DNA of 64,000 nucleotides from assembly GCF_901933205.1 (NCBI RefSeq), contig NW_022148963.1, positions 22,343-86,342 on the forward strand, written 5' to 3'. Below, piece by piece: positions 12,664-25,200 of this stretch. This stretch comes from Camarhynchus parvulus. Lineage: Eukaryota > Chordata > Aves > Passeriformes > Thraupidae. Position numbers and translations under genes: made by a program. The number at the start of each line of letters is the position of its first letter. The stretch's first letter is position 1. The notes below the pieces were generated by a model. The model was not told the DNA's origin. It made no database searches and saw nothing but the letters and a program-made list of their open reading frames with translations.

Positions 12664-15600
12664 AGGGCCGATGTTGGTGTATGGGGTCCTGAGGCCAGGA
12701 GTGGCCGGCTGCCTCCTGAAATTCGGTGATTTTCAAGATTGTTCCCAGACCCAAGCAGGCACCAGTGGCAACTCGGGCTGGTTTGAGAGTGCCAAGGGAC
12801 TCCTGCAATCTGCCATAAAGAACCAGGGCTGGTGAGTTTTCTTTGGAGGAAAAGGGCCGATGTTGGTGTATGGGGTCCTGAGGCCAGGAGTGGCCGGCTG
12901 CCTCCTGAAATTCGGTGATTTTCAAGATTGTTCCCAGACCCAAGCAGGCACCTTTGGCAATTCGGGCTGGTTTGAGAGTGCCAAGGGACTCCTGCAAACT
13001 GCCATAAAGAACCAGGGCTGGTGAGTTTTCTTTGGAGGGAAAAGGGCCGATGTTGGTGTATGGGGTCCTGAGGCCAGGAGTGGCCGGCTGCCTCCTGAAA
13101 TTCGGTGATTTTCAAGATTGTTCCCAGACCCAAGCAGGCACCAGTGGCAACTCGGGCTGGTTTGAGAGTGCCAAGGGACTCCTGCAATCTGCCATAAAGA
13201 ACCAGGGCTGGTGAGTTTTCTTTGGAGGGAAAAGGGCCGATGTTGGTGTATGGGGTCCTGAGGCCAGGAGTGGCCGGCTGCCTCCTGAAATTCGGTGATT
13301 TTCAAGATTGTTCCCAGACCCAAGCAGGCACCAGTGGCAACTCGGGCTGGTTTGAGAGTGCCAAGGGACTCCTGCAATCTGCCATAAAGAACCAGGGCTG
13401 GTGAGTTTTCTTTGGAGGGAAAAGGGCCGATGTTGGTGTATGGGGTCCTGAGGCCAGGAGTGGCCGGCTGCCTCCTGAAATTCGGTGATTTTCAAGATTG
13501 TTCCCAGACCCAAGCAGGCACCAGTGGCAACTCGGGCTGGTTTGAGAGTGCCAAGGGACTCCTGCAATCTGCCATAAAGAACCAGGGCTGGTGAGTTTTC
13601 TTTGGAGGGAAAAGGGCCGATGTTGGTGTATGGGGTCCTGAGGCCAGGAGTGGCCGGCTGCCTCCTGAAATTCGGTGATTTTCAAGATTGTTCCCAGACC
13701 CAAGCAGGCACCAGTGGCAACTCGGGCTGGTTTGAGAGTGCCAAGGGACTCCTGCAATCTGCCATAAAGAACCAGGGCTGGTGAGTTTTCTTTGGAGGGA
13801 AAAGGGCCGATGTTGGTGTATGGGGTCCTGAGGCCAGGAGTGGCCGGCTGCCTCCTGAAATTCGGTGATTTTCAAGATTGTTCCCAGACCCAAGCAGGCA
13901 CCAGTGGCAACTCGGGCTGGTTTGAGAGTGCCAAGGGACTCCTGCAAACTGCCATAAAGAACCAGGGCTGGTGAGTTTTCTTTGGAGGGAAAAGGGCCGA
14001 TGTTGGTGTATGGGGTCCTGAGGCCAGGAGTGGCCGGGCTGCCTCCTGAAATTCGGTGATTTTCAAGATTGTTCCCAGACCCAAGCAGGCACCAGTGGCA
14101 ACTCGGGCTGGTTTGAGAGTGCCAAGGGACTCCTGCAATCTGCCATAAAGAACCAGGGCTGGTGAGTTTTCTTTGGAGGGAAAAGGGCCGATGTTGGTGT
14201 ATGGGGTCCTGAGGCCAGGAGTGGCCGGCTGCCTCCTGAAATTCGGTGATTTTCAAGATTGTTCCCAGACCCAAGCAGGCACCAGTGGCAACTCGGGCTG
14301 GTTTGAGAGTGCCAAGGGACTCCTGCAATCTGCCATAAAGAACCAGGGCTGGTGAGTTTTCTTTGGAGGGAAAAGGGCCGATGTTGGTGTATGGGGTCCT
14401 GAGGCCAGGAGTGGCCGGCTGCCTCCTGAAATTCGGTGATTTTCAAGATTGTTCCCAGACCCAAGCAGGCACCAGTGGCAACTCGGGCTGGTTTGAGAGT
14501 GCCAAGGGACTCCTGCAATCTGCCATAAAGAACCAGGGCTGGTGAGTTTTCTTTGGAGGGAAAAGGGCCGATGTTGGTGTATGGGGTCCTGAGGCCAGGA
14601 GTGGCCGGCTGCCTCCTGAAATTCGGTGATTTTCAAGATTGTTCCCAGACCCAAGCAGGCACCAGTGGCAACTCGGGCTGGTTTGAGAGTGCCAAGGGAC
14701 TCCTGCAATCTGCCATAAAGAACCAGGGCTGGTGAGTTTTCTTTGGAGGGAAAAGGGCCGATGTTGGTGTATGGGGTCCTGAGGCCAGGAGTGGCCGGCT
14801 GCCTCCTGAAATTCGGTGATTTTCAAGATTGTTCCCAGACCCAAGCAGGCACCAGTGGCAACTCGGGCTGGTTTGAGAGTGCCAAGGGACTCCTGCAATC
14901 TGCCATAAAGAACCAGGGCTGGTGAGTTTTCTTTGGAGGGAAAAGGGCCGATGTTGGTGTATGGGGTCCTGAGGCCAGGAGTGGCCGGCTGCCTCCTGAA
15001 ATTCGGTGATTTTCAAGATTGTTCCCAGACCCAAGCAGGCACCAGTGGCAACTCGGGCTGGTTTGAGAGTGCCAAGGGACTCCTGCAATCTGCCATAAAG
15101 AACCAGGGCTGGTGAGTTTTCTTTGGAGGGAAAAGGGCCGATGTTGGTGTATGGGGTCCTGAGGCCAGGAGTGGCCGGCTGCCTCCTGAAATTCGGTGAT
15201 TTTCAAGATTGTTCCCAGACCCAAGCAGGCACCAGTGGCAACTCGGGCTGGTTTGAGAGTGCCAAGGGACTCCTGCAATCTGCCATAAAGAACCAGGGCT
15301 GGTGAGTTTTCTTTGGAGGGAAAAGGGCCGATGTTGGTGTATGGGGTCCTGAGGCCAGGAGTGGCCGGCTGCCTCCTGAAATTCGGTGATTTTCAAGATT
15401 GTTCCCAGACCCAAGCAGGCACCAGTGGCAACTCGGGCTGGTTTGAGAGTGCCAAGGGACTCCTGCAATCTGCCATAAAGAACCAGGGCTGGTGAGTTTT
15501 CTTTGGAGGGAAAAGGGCCGATGTTGGTGTATGGGGTCCTGAGGCCAGGAGTGGCCGGCTGCCTCCTGAAATTCGGTGATTTTCAAGATTGTTCCCAGAC

Positions 15601-18600
15601 CCAAGCAGGCACCAGTGGCAACTCGGGCTGGTTTGAGAGTGCCAAGGGACTCCTGCAATCTGCCATAAAGAACCAGGGCTGGTGAGTTTTCTTTGGAGGG
15701 AAAAGGGCCGATGTTGGTGTATGGGGTCCTGAGGCCAGGAGTGGCCGGCTGCCTCCTGAAATTCGGTGATTTTCAAGATTGTTCCCAGACCCAAGCAGGC
15801 ACCAGTGGCAACTCGGGCTGGTTTGAGAGTGCCAAGGGACTCCTGCAATCTGCCATAAAGAACCAGGGCTGGTGAGTTTTCTTTGGAGGGAAAAGGGCCG
15901 ATGTTGGTGTATGGGGTCCTGAGGCCAGGAGTGGCCGGCTGCCTCCTGAAATTCGGTGATTTTCAAGATTGTTCCCAGACCCAAGCAGGCACCAGTGGCA
16001 ACTCGGGCTGGTTTGAGAGTGCCAAGGGACTCCTGCAATCTGCCATAAAGAACCAGGGCTGGTGAGTTTTCTTTGAGGGAAAAGGGCCGATGTTGGTGTA
16101 TGGGGTCCTGAGGCCAGGAGTGGCCGGCTGCCTCCTGAAATTCGGTGATTTTCAAGATTGTTCCCAGACCCAAGCAGGCACCAGTGGCAACTCGGGCTGG
16201 TTTGAGAGTGCCAAGGGACTCCTGCAATCTGCCATAAAGAACCAGGGCTGGTGAGTTTTCTTTGGAGGGAAAAGGGCCGATGTTGGTGTATGGGGTCCTG
16301 AGGCCAGGAGTGGCCGGCTGCCTCCTGAAATTCGGTGATTTTCAAGATTGTTCCCAGACCCAAGCAGGCACCAGTGGCAACTCGGGCTGGTTTGAGAGTG
16401 CCAAGGGACTCCTGCAATCTGCCATAAAGAACCAGGGCTGGTGAGTTTTCTTTGGAGGGAAAAGGGCCGATGTTGGTGTATGGGGTCCTGAGGCCAGGAG
16501 TGGCCGGCTGCCTCCTGAAATTCGGTGATTTTCAAGATTGTTCCCAGACCCAAGCAGGCACCAGTGGCAACTCGGGCTGGTTTGAGAGTGCCAAGGGACT
16601 CCTGCAATCTGCCATAAAGAACCAGGGCTGGTGAGTTTTCTTTGGAGGGAAAAGGGCCGATGTTGGTGTATGGGGTCCTGAGGCCAGGAGTGGCCGGGCT
16701 GCCTCCTGAAATTCGGTGATTTTCAAGATTGTTCCCAGACCCAAGCAGGCACCAGTGGCAACTCGGGCTGGTTTGAGAGTGCCAAGGGACTCCTGCAATC
16801 TGCCATAAAGAACCAGGGCTGGTGAGTTTTCTTTGGAGGGAAAAGGGCCGATGTTGGTGTATGGGGTCCTGAGGCCAGGAGTGGCCGGCTGCCTCCTGAA
16901 ATTCGGTGATTTTCAAGATTGTTCCCAGACCCAAGCAGGCACCAGTGGCAACTCGGGCTGGTTTGAGAGTGCCAAGGACTCCTGCAATCTGCCATAAAGA
17001 ACCAGGGCTGGTGAGTTTTCTTTGGAGGGAAAAGGGCCGATGTTGGTGTATGGGGTCCTGAGGCCAGGAGTGGCCGGCTGCCTCCTGAAATTCGGTGATT
17101 TTCAAGATTGTTCCCAGACCCAAGCAGGCACCAGTGGCAACTCGGGCTGGTTTGAGAGTGCCAAGGGACTCCTGCAATCTGCCATAAAGAACCAGGGCTG
17201 GTGAGTTTTCTTTGGAGGGAAAAGGGCCGATGTTGGTGTATGGGGTCCTGAGGCCAGGAGTGGCCGGCTGCCTCCTGAAATTCGGTGATTTTCAAGATTG
17301 TTCCCAGACCCAAGCAGGCACCAGTGGCAACTCGGGCTGGTTTGAGAGTGCCAAGGGACTCCTGCAATCTGCCATAAAGAACCAGGGCTGGTGAGTTTTC
17401 TTTGGAGGGAAAAGGGCCGATGTTGGTGTATGGGGTCCTGAGGCCAGGAGTGGCCGGCTGCCTCCTGAAATTCGGTGATTTTCAAGATTGTTCCCAGACC
17501 CAAGCAGGCACCAGTGGCAACTCGGGCTGGTTTGAGAGTGCCAAGGGACTCCTGCAATCTGCCATAAAGAACCAGGGCTGGTGAGTTTTCTTTGGAGGGA
17601 AAAGGGCCGATGTTGGTGTATGGGGTCCTGAGGCCAGGAGTGGCCGGCTGCCTCCTGAAATTCGGTGATTTTCAAGATTGTTCCCAGACCCAAGCAGGCA
17701 CCAGTGGCAACTCGGGCTGGTTTGAGAGTGCCAAGGGACTCCTGCAATCTGCCATAAAGAACCAGGGCTGGTGAGTTTTCTTTGGAGGGAAAAGGGCCGA
17801 TGTTGGTGTATGGGGTCCTGAGGCCAGGAGTGGCCGGCTGCCTCCTGAAATTCGGTGATTTTCAAGATTGTTCCCAGACCCAAGCAGGCACCAGTGGCAA
17901 CTCGGGCTGGTTTGAGAGTGCCAAGGGACTCCTGCAATCTGCCATAAAGAACCAGGGCTGGTGAGTTTTCTTTGGAGGGAAAAGGGCCGATGTTGGTGTA
18001 TGGGGTCCTGAGGCCAGGAGTGGCCGGCTGCCTCCTGAAATTCGGTGATTTTCAAGATTGTTCCCAGACCCAAGCAGGCACCAGTGGCAACTCGGGCTGG
18101 TTTGAGAGTGCCAAGGGACTCCTGCAATCTGCCATAAAGAACCAGGGCTGGTGAGTTTTCTTTGGAGGGAAAAGGGCCGATGTTGGTGTATGGGGTCCTG
18201 AGGCCAGGAGTGGCCGGCTGCCTCCTGAAATTCGGTGATTTTCAAGATTGTTCCCAGACCCAAGCAGGCACCAGTGGCAACTCGGGCTGGTTTGAGAGTG
18301 CCAAGGGACTCCTGCAATCTGCCATAAAGAACCAGGGCTGGTGAGTTTTCTTTGGAGGGAAAAGGGCCGATGTTGGTGTATGGGGTCCTGAGGCCAGGAG
18401 TGGCCGGCTGCCTCCTGAAATTCGGTGATTTTCAAGATTGTTCCCAGACCCAAGCAGGCACCAGTGGCAACTCGGGCTGGTTTGAGAGTGCCAAGGGACT
18501 CCTGCAATCTGCCATAAAGAACCAGGGCTGGTGAGTTTTCTTTGGAGGGAAAAGGGCCGATGTTGGTGTATGGGGTCCTGAGGCCAGGAGTGGCCGGCTG

Positions 18601-21091
18601 CCTCCTGAAATTCGGTGATTTTCAAGATTGTTCCCAGACCCAAGCAGGCACCAGTGGCAACTCGGGCTGGTTTGAGAGTGCCAAGGGACTCCTGCAATCT
18701 GCCATAAAGAACCAGGGCTGGTGAGTTTTCTTTGGAGGGAAAAGGGCCGATGTTGGTGTATGGGGTCCTGAGGCCAGGAGTGGCCGGCTGCCTCCTGAAA
18801 TTCGGTGATTTTCAAGATTGTTCCCAGACCCAAGCAGGCACCAGTGGCAACTCGGGCTGGTTTGAGAGTGCCAAGGGACTCCTGCAATCTGCCATAAAGA
18901 ACCAGGGCTGGTGAGTTTTCTTTGGAGGGAAAAGGGCCGATGTTGGTGTATGGGGTCCTGAGGCCAGGAGTGGCCGGGCTGCCTCCTGAAATTCGGTGAT
19001 TTTCAAGATTGTTCCCAGACCCAAGCAGGCACCAGTGGCAACTCGGGCTGGTTTGAGAGTGCCAAGGGACTCCTGCAATCTGCCATAAAGAACCAGGGCT
19101 GGTGAGTTTTCTTTGGAGGGAAAAAGGGCCGATGTTGGTGTATGGGGTCCTGAGGCCAGGAGTGGCCGGCTGCCTCCTGAAATTCGGTGATTTTCAAGAT
19201 TGTTCCCAGACCCAAGCAGGCACCAGTGGCAACTCGGGCTGGTTTGAGAGTGCCAAGGGACTCCTGCAATCTGCCATAAAGAACCAGGGCTGGTGAGTTT
19301 TCTTGGAGGGAAAAGGGCCGATGTTGGTGTATGGGGTCCTGAGGCCAGGAGTGGCCGGCTGCCTCCTGAAATTCGGTGATTTTCAAGATTGTTCCCAGAC
19401 CCAAGCAGGCACCAGTGGCAACTCGGGCTGGTTTGAGAGTGCCAAGGGACTCCTGCAATCTGCCATAAAGAACCAGGGCTGGTGAGTTTTCTTTGGAGGG
19501 AAAAGGGCCGATGTTGGTGTATGGGGTCCTGAGGCCAGGAGTGGCCGGCTGCCTCCTGAAATTCGGTGATTTTCAAGATTGTTCCCAGACCCAAGCAGGC
19601 ACCAGTGGCAACTCGGGCTGGTTTGAGAGTGCCAAGGGACTCCTGCAATCTGCCATAAAGAACCAGGGCTGGTGAGTTTTCTTTGGAGGGAAAAGGGCCG
19701 ATGTTGGTGTATGGGGTCCTGAGGCCAGGAGTGGCCGGCTGCCTCCTGAAATTCGGGTGATTTTCAAGATTGTTCCCAGACCCAAGCAGGCACCAGTGGC
19801 AACTCGGGCTGGTTTGAGAGTGCCAAGGGACTCCTGCAATCTGCCATAAAGAACCAGGGCTGGTGAGTTTTCTTTGGAGGGAAAAGGGCCGATGTTGGTG
19901 TATGGGGTCCTGAGGCCAGGAGTGGCCGGGCTGCCTCCTGAAATTCGGGTGATTTTCAAGATTGTTCCCAGACCCAAGCAGGCACCAGTGGCAACTCGGG
20001 CTGGTTTGAGAGTGCCAAGGGACTCCTGCAATCTGCCATAAAGAACCAGGGCTGGTGAGTTTTCTTTGGAGGGAAAAGGGCCGATGTTGGTGTATGGGGT
20101 CCTGAGGCCAGGAGTGGCCGGCTGCCTCCTGAAATTCGGTGATTTTCAAGATTGTTCCCAGACCCAAGCAGGCACCAGTGGCAACTCGGGCTGGTTTGAG
20201 AGTGCCAAGGGACTCCTGCAATCTGCCATAAAGAACCAGGGCTGGTGAGTTTTCTTTGGAGGGAAAAGGGCCGATGTTGGTGTATGGGGTCCTGAGGCCA
20301 GGAGTGGCCGGCTGCCTCCTGAAATTCGGGTGATTTTCAAGATTGTTCCCAGACCCAAGCAGGCACCAGTGGCAACTCGGGCTGGTTTGAGAGTGCCAAG
20401 GGACTCCTGCAATCTGCCATAAAGAACCAGGGCTGGTGAGTTTTCTTTGGAGGGAAAAGGGCCGATGTTGGTGTATGGGGTCCTGAGGCCAGGAGTGGCC
20501 GGCTGCCTCCTGAAATTCGGTGATTTTCAAGATTGTTCCCAGACCCAAGCAGGCACCAGTGGCAACTCGGGCTGGTTTGAGAGTGCCAAGGACTCCTGCA
20601 ATCTGCCATAAAGAACCAGGGCTGGTGAGTTTTCTTTGGAGGGAAAAGGGCCGATGTTGGTGTATGGGGTCCTGAGGCCAGGAGTGGCCGGCTGCCTCCT
20701 GAAATTCGGTGATTTTCAAGATTGTTCCCAGACCCAAGCAGGCACCAGTGGCAACTCGGGCTGGTTTGAGAGTGCCAAGGGACTCCTGCAATCTGCCATA
20801 AAGAACCAGGGCTGGTGAGTTTTCTTTGGAGGGAAAAGGGCCGATGTTGGTGTATGGGGTCCTGAGGCCAGGAGTGGCCGGCTGCCTCCTGAAATTCGGG
20901 TGATTTTCAAGATTGTTCCCAGACCCAAGCAGGCACCAGTGGCAACTCGGGCTGGTTTGAGAGTGCCAAGGACTCCTGCAATCTGCCATAAAGAACCAGG
21001 GCTGGTGAGTTTTCTTTGGAGGGAAAAGGGCCGATGTTGGTGTATGGGGTCCTGAGGCCAGGAGTGGCCGGGCTGCCTCCTGAAATTCGGG

Positions 21092-21662
21092 TGATTTTCA
21101 AGATTGTTCCCAGACCCAAGCAGGCACCAGTGGCAACTCGGGCTGGTTTGAGAGTGCCAAGGGACTCCTGCAATCTGCCATAAAGAACCAGGGCTGGTGA
21201 GTTTTCTTTGGAGGGAAAAGGGCCGATGTTGGTGTATGGGGTCCTGTGGCCAGGAGTGGCCGGCTGCCTCCTGAAATTCGGTGATTTTCAAGATTGTTCC
21301 CAGACCCAAGCAGGCACCAGTGGCAACTCGGGCTGGTTTGAGAGTGCCAAGGGACTCCTGCAATCTGCCATAAAGAACCAGGGCTGGTGAGTTTTCTTTG
21401 GAGGGAAAAGGGCCGATGTTGGTGTATGGGGTCCTGAGGCCAGGAGTGGCCGGCTGCCTCCTGAAATTCGGTGATTTTCAAGATTGTTCCCAGACCCAAG
21501 CAGGCACCAGTGGCAACTCGGGCTGGTTTGAGAGTGCCAAGGGACTCCTGCAATCTGCCATAAAGAACCAGGGCTGGTGAGTTTTCTTTGGAGGGAAAAG
21601 GGCCGATGTTGGTGTATGGGGTCCTGAGGCCAGGAGTGGCCGGCTGCCTCCTGAAATTCGGG
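21092..21662 (+). repeat. Three-monomer higher-order repeat, copy 1 (571 bp)
   Basis: The copy consists of monomers of 190, 190 and 191 bp. The first has CCTGTGG in place of CCTGAGG (T at 21,247), the second is canonical, and the third ends with an extra G (ATTCGGG). The following 571 bp repeats the same order of variants. Confidence 0.75.
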
Positions 21663-22233
21663 TGATTTTCAAGATTGTTCCCAGACCCAAGCAGGCACCA
21701 GTGGCAACTCGGGCTGGTTTGAGAGTGCCAAGGGACTCCTGCAATCTGCCATAAAGAACCAGGGCTGGTGAGTTTTCTTTGGAGGGAAAAGGGCCGATGT
21801 TGGTGTATGGGGTCCTGTGGCCAGGAGTGGCCGGCTGCCTCCTGAAATTCGGTGATTTTCAAGATTGTTCCCAGACCCAAGCAGGCACCAGTGGCAACTC
21901 GGGCTGGTTTGAGAGTGCCAAGGGACTCCTGCAATCTGCCATAAAGAACCAGGGCTGGTGAGTTTTCTTTGGAGGGAAAAGGGCCGATGTTGGTGTATGG
22001 GGTCCTGAGGCCAGGAGTGGCCGGCTGCCTCCTGAAATTCGGTGATTTTCAAGATTGTTCCCAGACCCAAGCAGGCACCAGTGGCAACTCGGGCTGGTTT
22101 GAGAGTGCCAAGGGACTCCTGCAATCTGCCATAAAGAACCAGGGCTGGTGAGTTTTCTTTGGAGGGAAAAGGGCCGATGTTGGTGTATGGGGTCCTGAGG
22201 CCAGGAGTGGCCGGCTGCCTCCTGAAATTCGGG
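21663..22233 (+). repeat. Three-monomer higher-order repeat, copy 2 (571 bp)
   Basis: This copy matches the previous 571 bp variant for variant: T at 21,818 in the first monomer, a canonical second monomer, and an extra G closing the third. I saw no difference between the copies by eye. The pattern stops at 22,234, where a monomer with two one-base losses (about 22,303 and 22,354) follows. It is the only exact adjacent higher-order repeat I found, so the array as a whole is monomeric rather than organised in a long-range multimer. Confidence 0.75.
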
Positions 22234-25200
22234 TGATTTTCAAGATTGTTCCCAGACCCAAGCAGGCACCAGTGGCAACTCGGGCTGGTTTGAGAGTGCC
22301 AAGGACTCCTGCAATCTGCCATAAAGAACCAGGGCTGGTGAGTTTTCTTTGGAGGAAAAGGGCCGATGTTGGTGTATGGGGTCCTGAGGCCAGGAGTGGC
22401 CGGCTGCCTCCTGAAATTCGGTGATTTTCAAGATTGTTCCCAGACCCAAGCAGGCACCAGTGGCAACTCGGGCTGGTTTGAGAGTGCCAAGGACTCCTGC
22501 AATCTGCCATAAAGAACCAGGGCTGGTGAGTTTTCTTTGGAGGGAAAAGGGCCGATGTTGGTGTATGGGGTCCTGAGGCCAGGAGTGGCCGGCTGCCTCC
22601 TGAAATTCGGGTGATTTTCAAGATTGTTCCCAGACCCAAGCTGGCACCAGTGGCAACTCGGGCTGGTTTGAGAGTGCCAAGGGACTCCTGCAATCTGCCA
22701 TAAAGAACCAGGGCTGGTGAGTTTTCTTTGGAGGGAAAAGGGCCGATGTTGGTGTATGGGGTCCTGAGGCCAGGAGTGGCCGGCTGCCTCCTGAAATTCG
22801 GTGATTTTCAAGATTGTTCCCAGACCCAAGCAGGCACCAGTGGCAACTCGGGCTGGTTTGAGAGTGCCAAGGGACTCCTGCAATCTGCCATAAAGAACCA
22901 GGGCTGGTGAGTTTTCTTTGAGGGAAAAGGGCCGATGTTGGTGTATGGGGTCCTGAGGCCAGGAGTGGCCGGCTGCCTCCTGAAATTCGGTGATTTTCAA
23001 GATTGTTCCCAGACCCAAGCAGGCACCAGTGGCAACTCGGGCTGGTTTGAGAGTGCCAAGGGACTCCTGCAATCTGCCATAAAGAACCAGGGCTGGTGAG
23101 TTTTCTTTGGAGGGAAAAGGGCCGATGTTGGTGTATGGGGTCCTGAGGCCAGGAGTGGCCGGCTGCCTCCTGAAATTCGGGTGATTTTCAAGATTGTTCC
23201 CAGACCCAAGCAGGCACCAGTGGCAACTCGGGCTGGTTTGAGAGTGCCAAGGGACTCCTGCAATCTGCCATAAAGAACCAGGGCTGGTGAGTTTTCTTTG
23301 GAGGGAAAAGGGCCGATGTTGGTGTATGGGGTCCTGAGGCCAGGAGTGGCCGGGCTGCCTCCTGAAATTCGGTGATTTTCAAGATTGTTCCCAGACCCAA
23401 GCAGGCACCAGTGGCAACTCGGGCTGGTTTGAGAGTGCCAAGGGACTCCTGCAATCTGCCATAAAGAACCAGGGCTGGTGAGTTTTCTTTGGAGGGAAAA
23501 GGGCCGATGTTGGTGTATGGGGTCCTGAGGCCAGGAGTGGCCGGCTGCCTCCTGAAATTCGGTGATTTTCAAGATTGTTCCCAGACCCAAGCAGGCACCA
23601 GTGGCAACTCGGGCTGGTTTGAGAGTGCCAAGGACTCCTGCAATCTGCCATAAAGAACCAGGGCTGGTGAGTTTTCTTTGGAGGGAAAAGGGCCGATGTT
23701 GGTGTATGGGGTCCTGAGGCCAGGAGTGGCCGGGCTGCCTCCTGAAATTCGGTGATTTTCAAGATTGTTCCCAGACCCAAGCAGGCACCAGTGGCAACTC
23801 GGGCTGGTTTGAGAGTGCCAAGGGACTCCTGCAATCTGCCATAAAGAACCAGGGCTGGTGAGTTTTCTTTGAGGGAAAAGGGCCGATGTTGGTGTATGGG
23901 GTCCTGAGGCCAGGAGTGGCCGGCTGCCTCCTGAAATTCGGTGATTTTCAAGATTGTTCCCAGACCCAAGCAGGCACCAGTGGCAACTCGGGCTGGTTTG
24001 AGAGTGCCAAGGGACTCCTGCAATCTGCCATAAAGAACCAGGGCTGGTGAGTTTTCTTTGGAGGGAAAAGGGCCGATGTTGGTGTATGGGGTCCTGAGGC
24101 CAGGAGTGGCCGGCTGCCTCCTGAAATTCGGGTGATTTTCAAGATTGTTCCCAGACCCAAGCAGGCACCAGTGGCAACTCGGGCTGGTTTGAGAGTGCCA
24201 AGGGACTCCTGCAATCTGCCATAAAGAACCAGGGCTGGTGAGTTTTCTTGGAGGGAAAAGGGCCGATGTTGGTGTATGGGGTCCTGAGGCCAGGAGTGGC
24301 CGGCTGCCTCCTGAAATTCGGGTGATTTTCAAGATTGTTCCCAGACCCAAGCAGGCACCAGTGGCAACTCGGGCTGGTTTGAGAGTGCCAAGGACTCCTG
24401 CAATCTGCCATAAAGAACCAGGGCTGGTGAGTTTTCTTTGGAGGGAAAAGGGCCGATGTTGGTGTATGGGGTCCTGAGGCCAGGAGTGGCCGGCTGCCTC
24501 CTGAAATTCGGTGATTTTCAAGATTGTTCCCAGACCCAAGCAGGCACCAGTGGCAACTCGGGCTGGTTTGAGAGTGCCAAGGGACTCCTGCAATCCGCCA
24601 TAAAGAACCAGGGCTGGTGAGTTTTCTTTGGAGGAAAAGGGCCGATGTTGGTGTATGGGGTCCTGAGGCCAGGAGTGGCCGGGCTGCCTCCTGAAATTCG
24701 GGTGATTTTCAAGATTGTTCCCAGACCCAAGCAGGCACCAGTGGCAACTCGGGCTGGTTTGAGAGTGCCAAGGACTCCTGCAATCTGCCATAAAGAACCA
24801 GGGCTGGTGAGTTTTCTTTGGAGGGAAAAGGGCCGATGTTGGTGTATGGGGTCCTGAGGCCAGGAGTGGCCGGCTGCCTCCTGAAATTCGGTGATTTTCA
24901 AGATTGTTCCCAGACCCAAGCAGGCACCAGTGGCAACTCGGGCTGGTTTGAGAGTGCCAAGGGACTCCTGCAATCTGCCATAAAGAACCAGGGCTGGTGA
25001 GTTTTCTTTGGAGGGAAAAGGGCCGATGTTGGTGTATGGGGTCCTGAGGCCAGGAGTGGCCGGCTGCCTCCTGAAATTCGGGTGATTTTCAAGATTGTTC
25101 CCAGACCCAAGCAGGCACCAGTGGCAACTCGGGCTGGTTTGAGAGTGCCAAGGACTCCTGCAATCTGCCATAAAGAACCAGGGCTGGTGAGTTTTCTTTG

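Larger units (their letters stand above)
1..18996 (+). repeat. Block I: near-invariant satellite, 100 monomers
   Basis: By hand count about 19 of 100 units differ from the majority monomer. In the first 5.1 kb (27 units) I see only a G to A change at about 2,784 and one added C at about 3,916. Other differences are one-base losses in the GGG at unit 70-72 (about 5,200, 8,238 and 16,977), losses at 119-124 (about 6,012, 6,582, 6,771, 10,185, 12,847 and 16,074), gains of G (about 6,079, 14,037, 16,696 and 18,976), and T to A at unit 83 (6,543, 8,630, 11,859, 12,998 and 13,948). The variant at unit 156 that is common in block II is absent. No gene is present. Confidence 0.9.
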
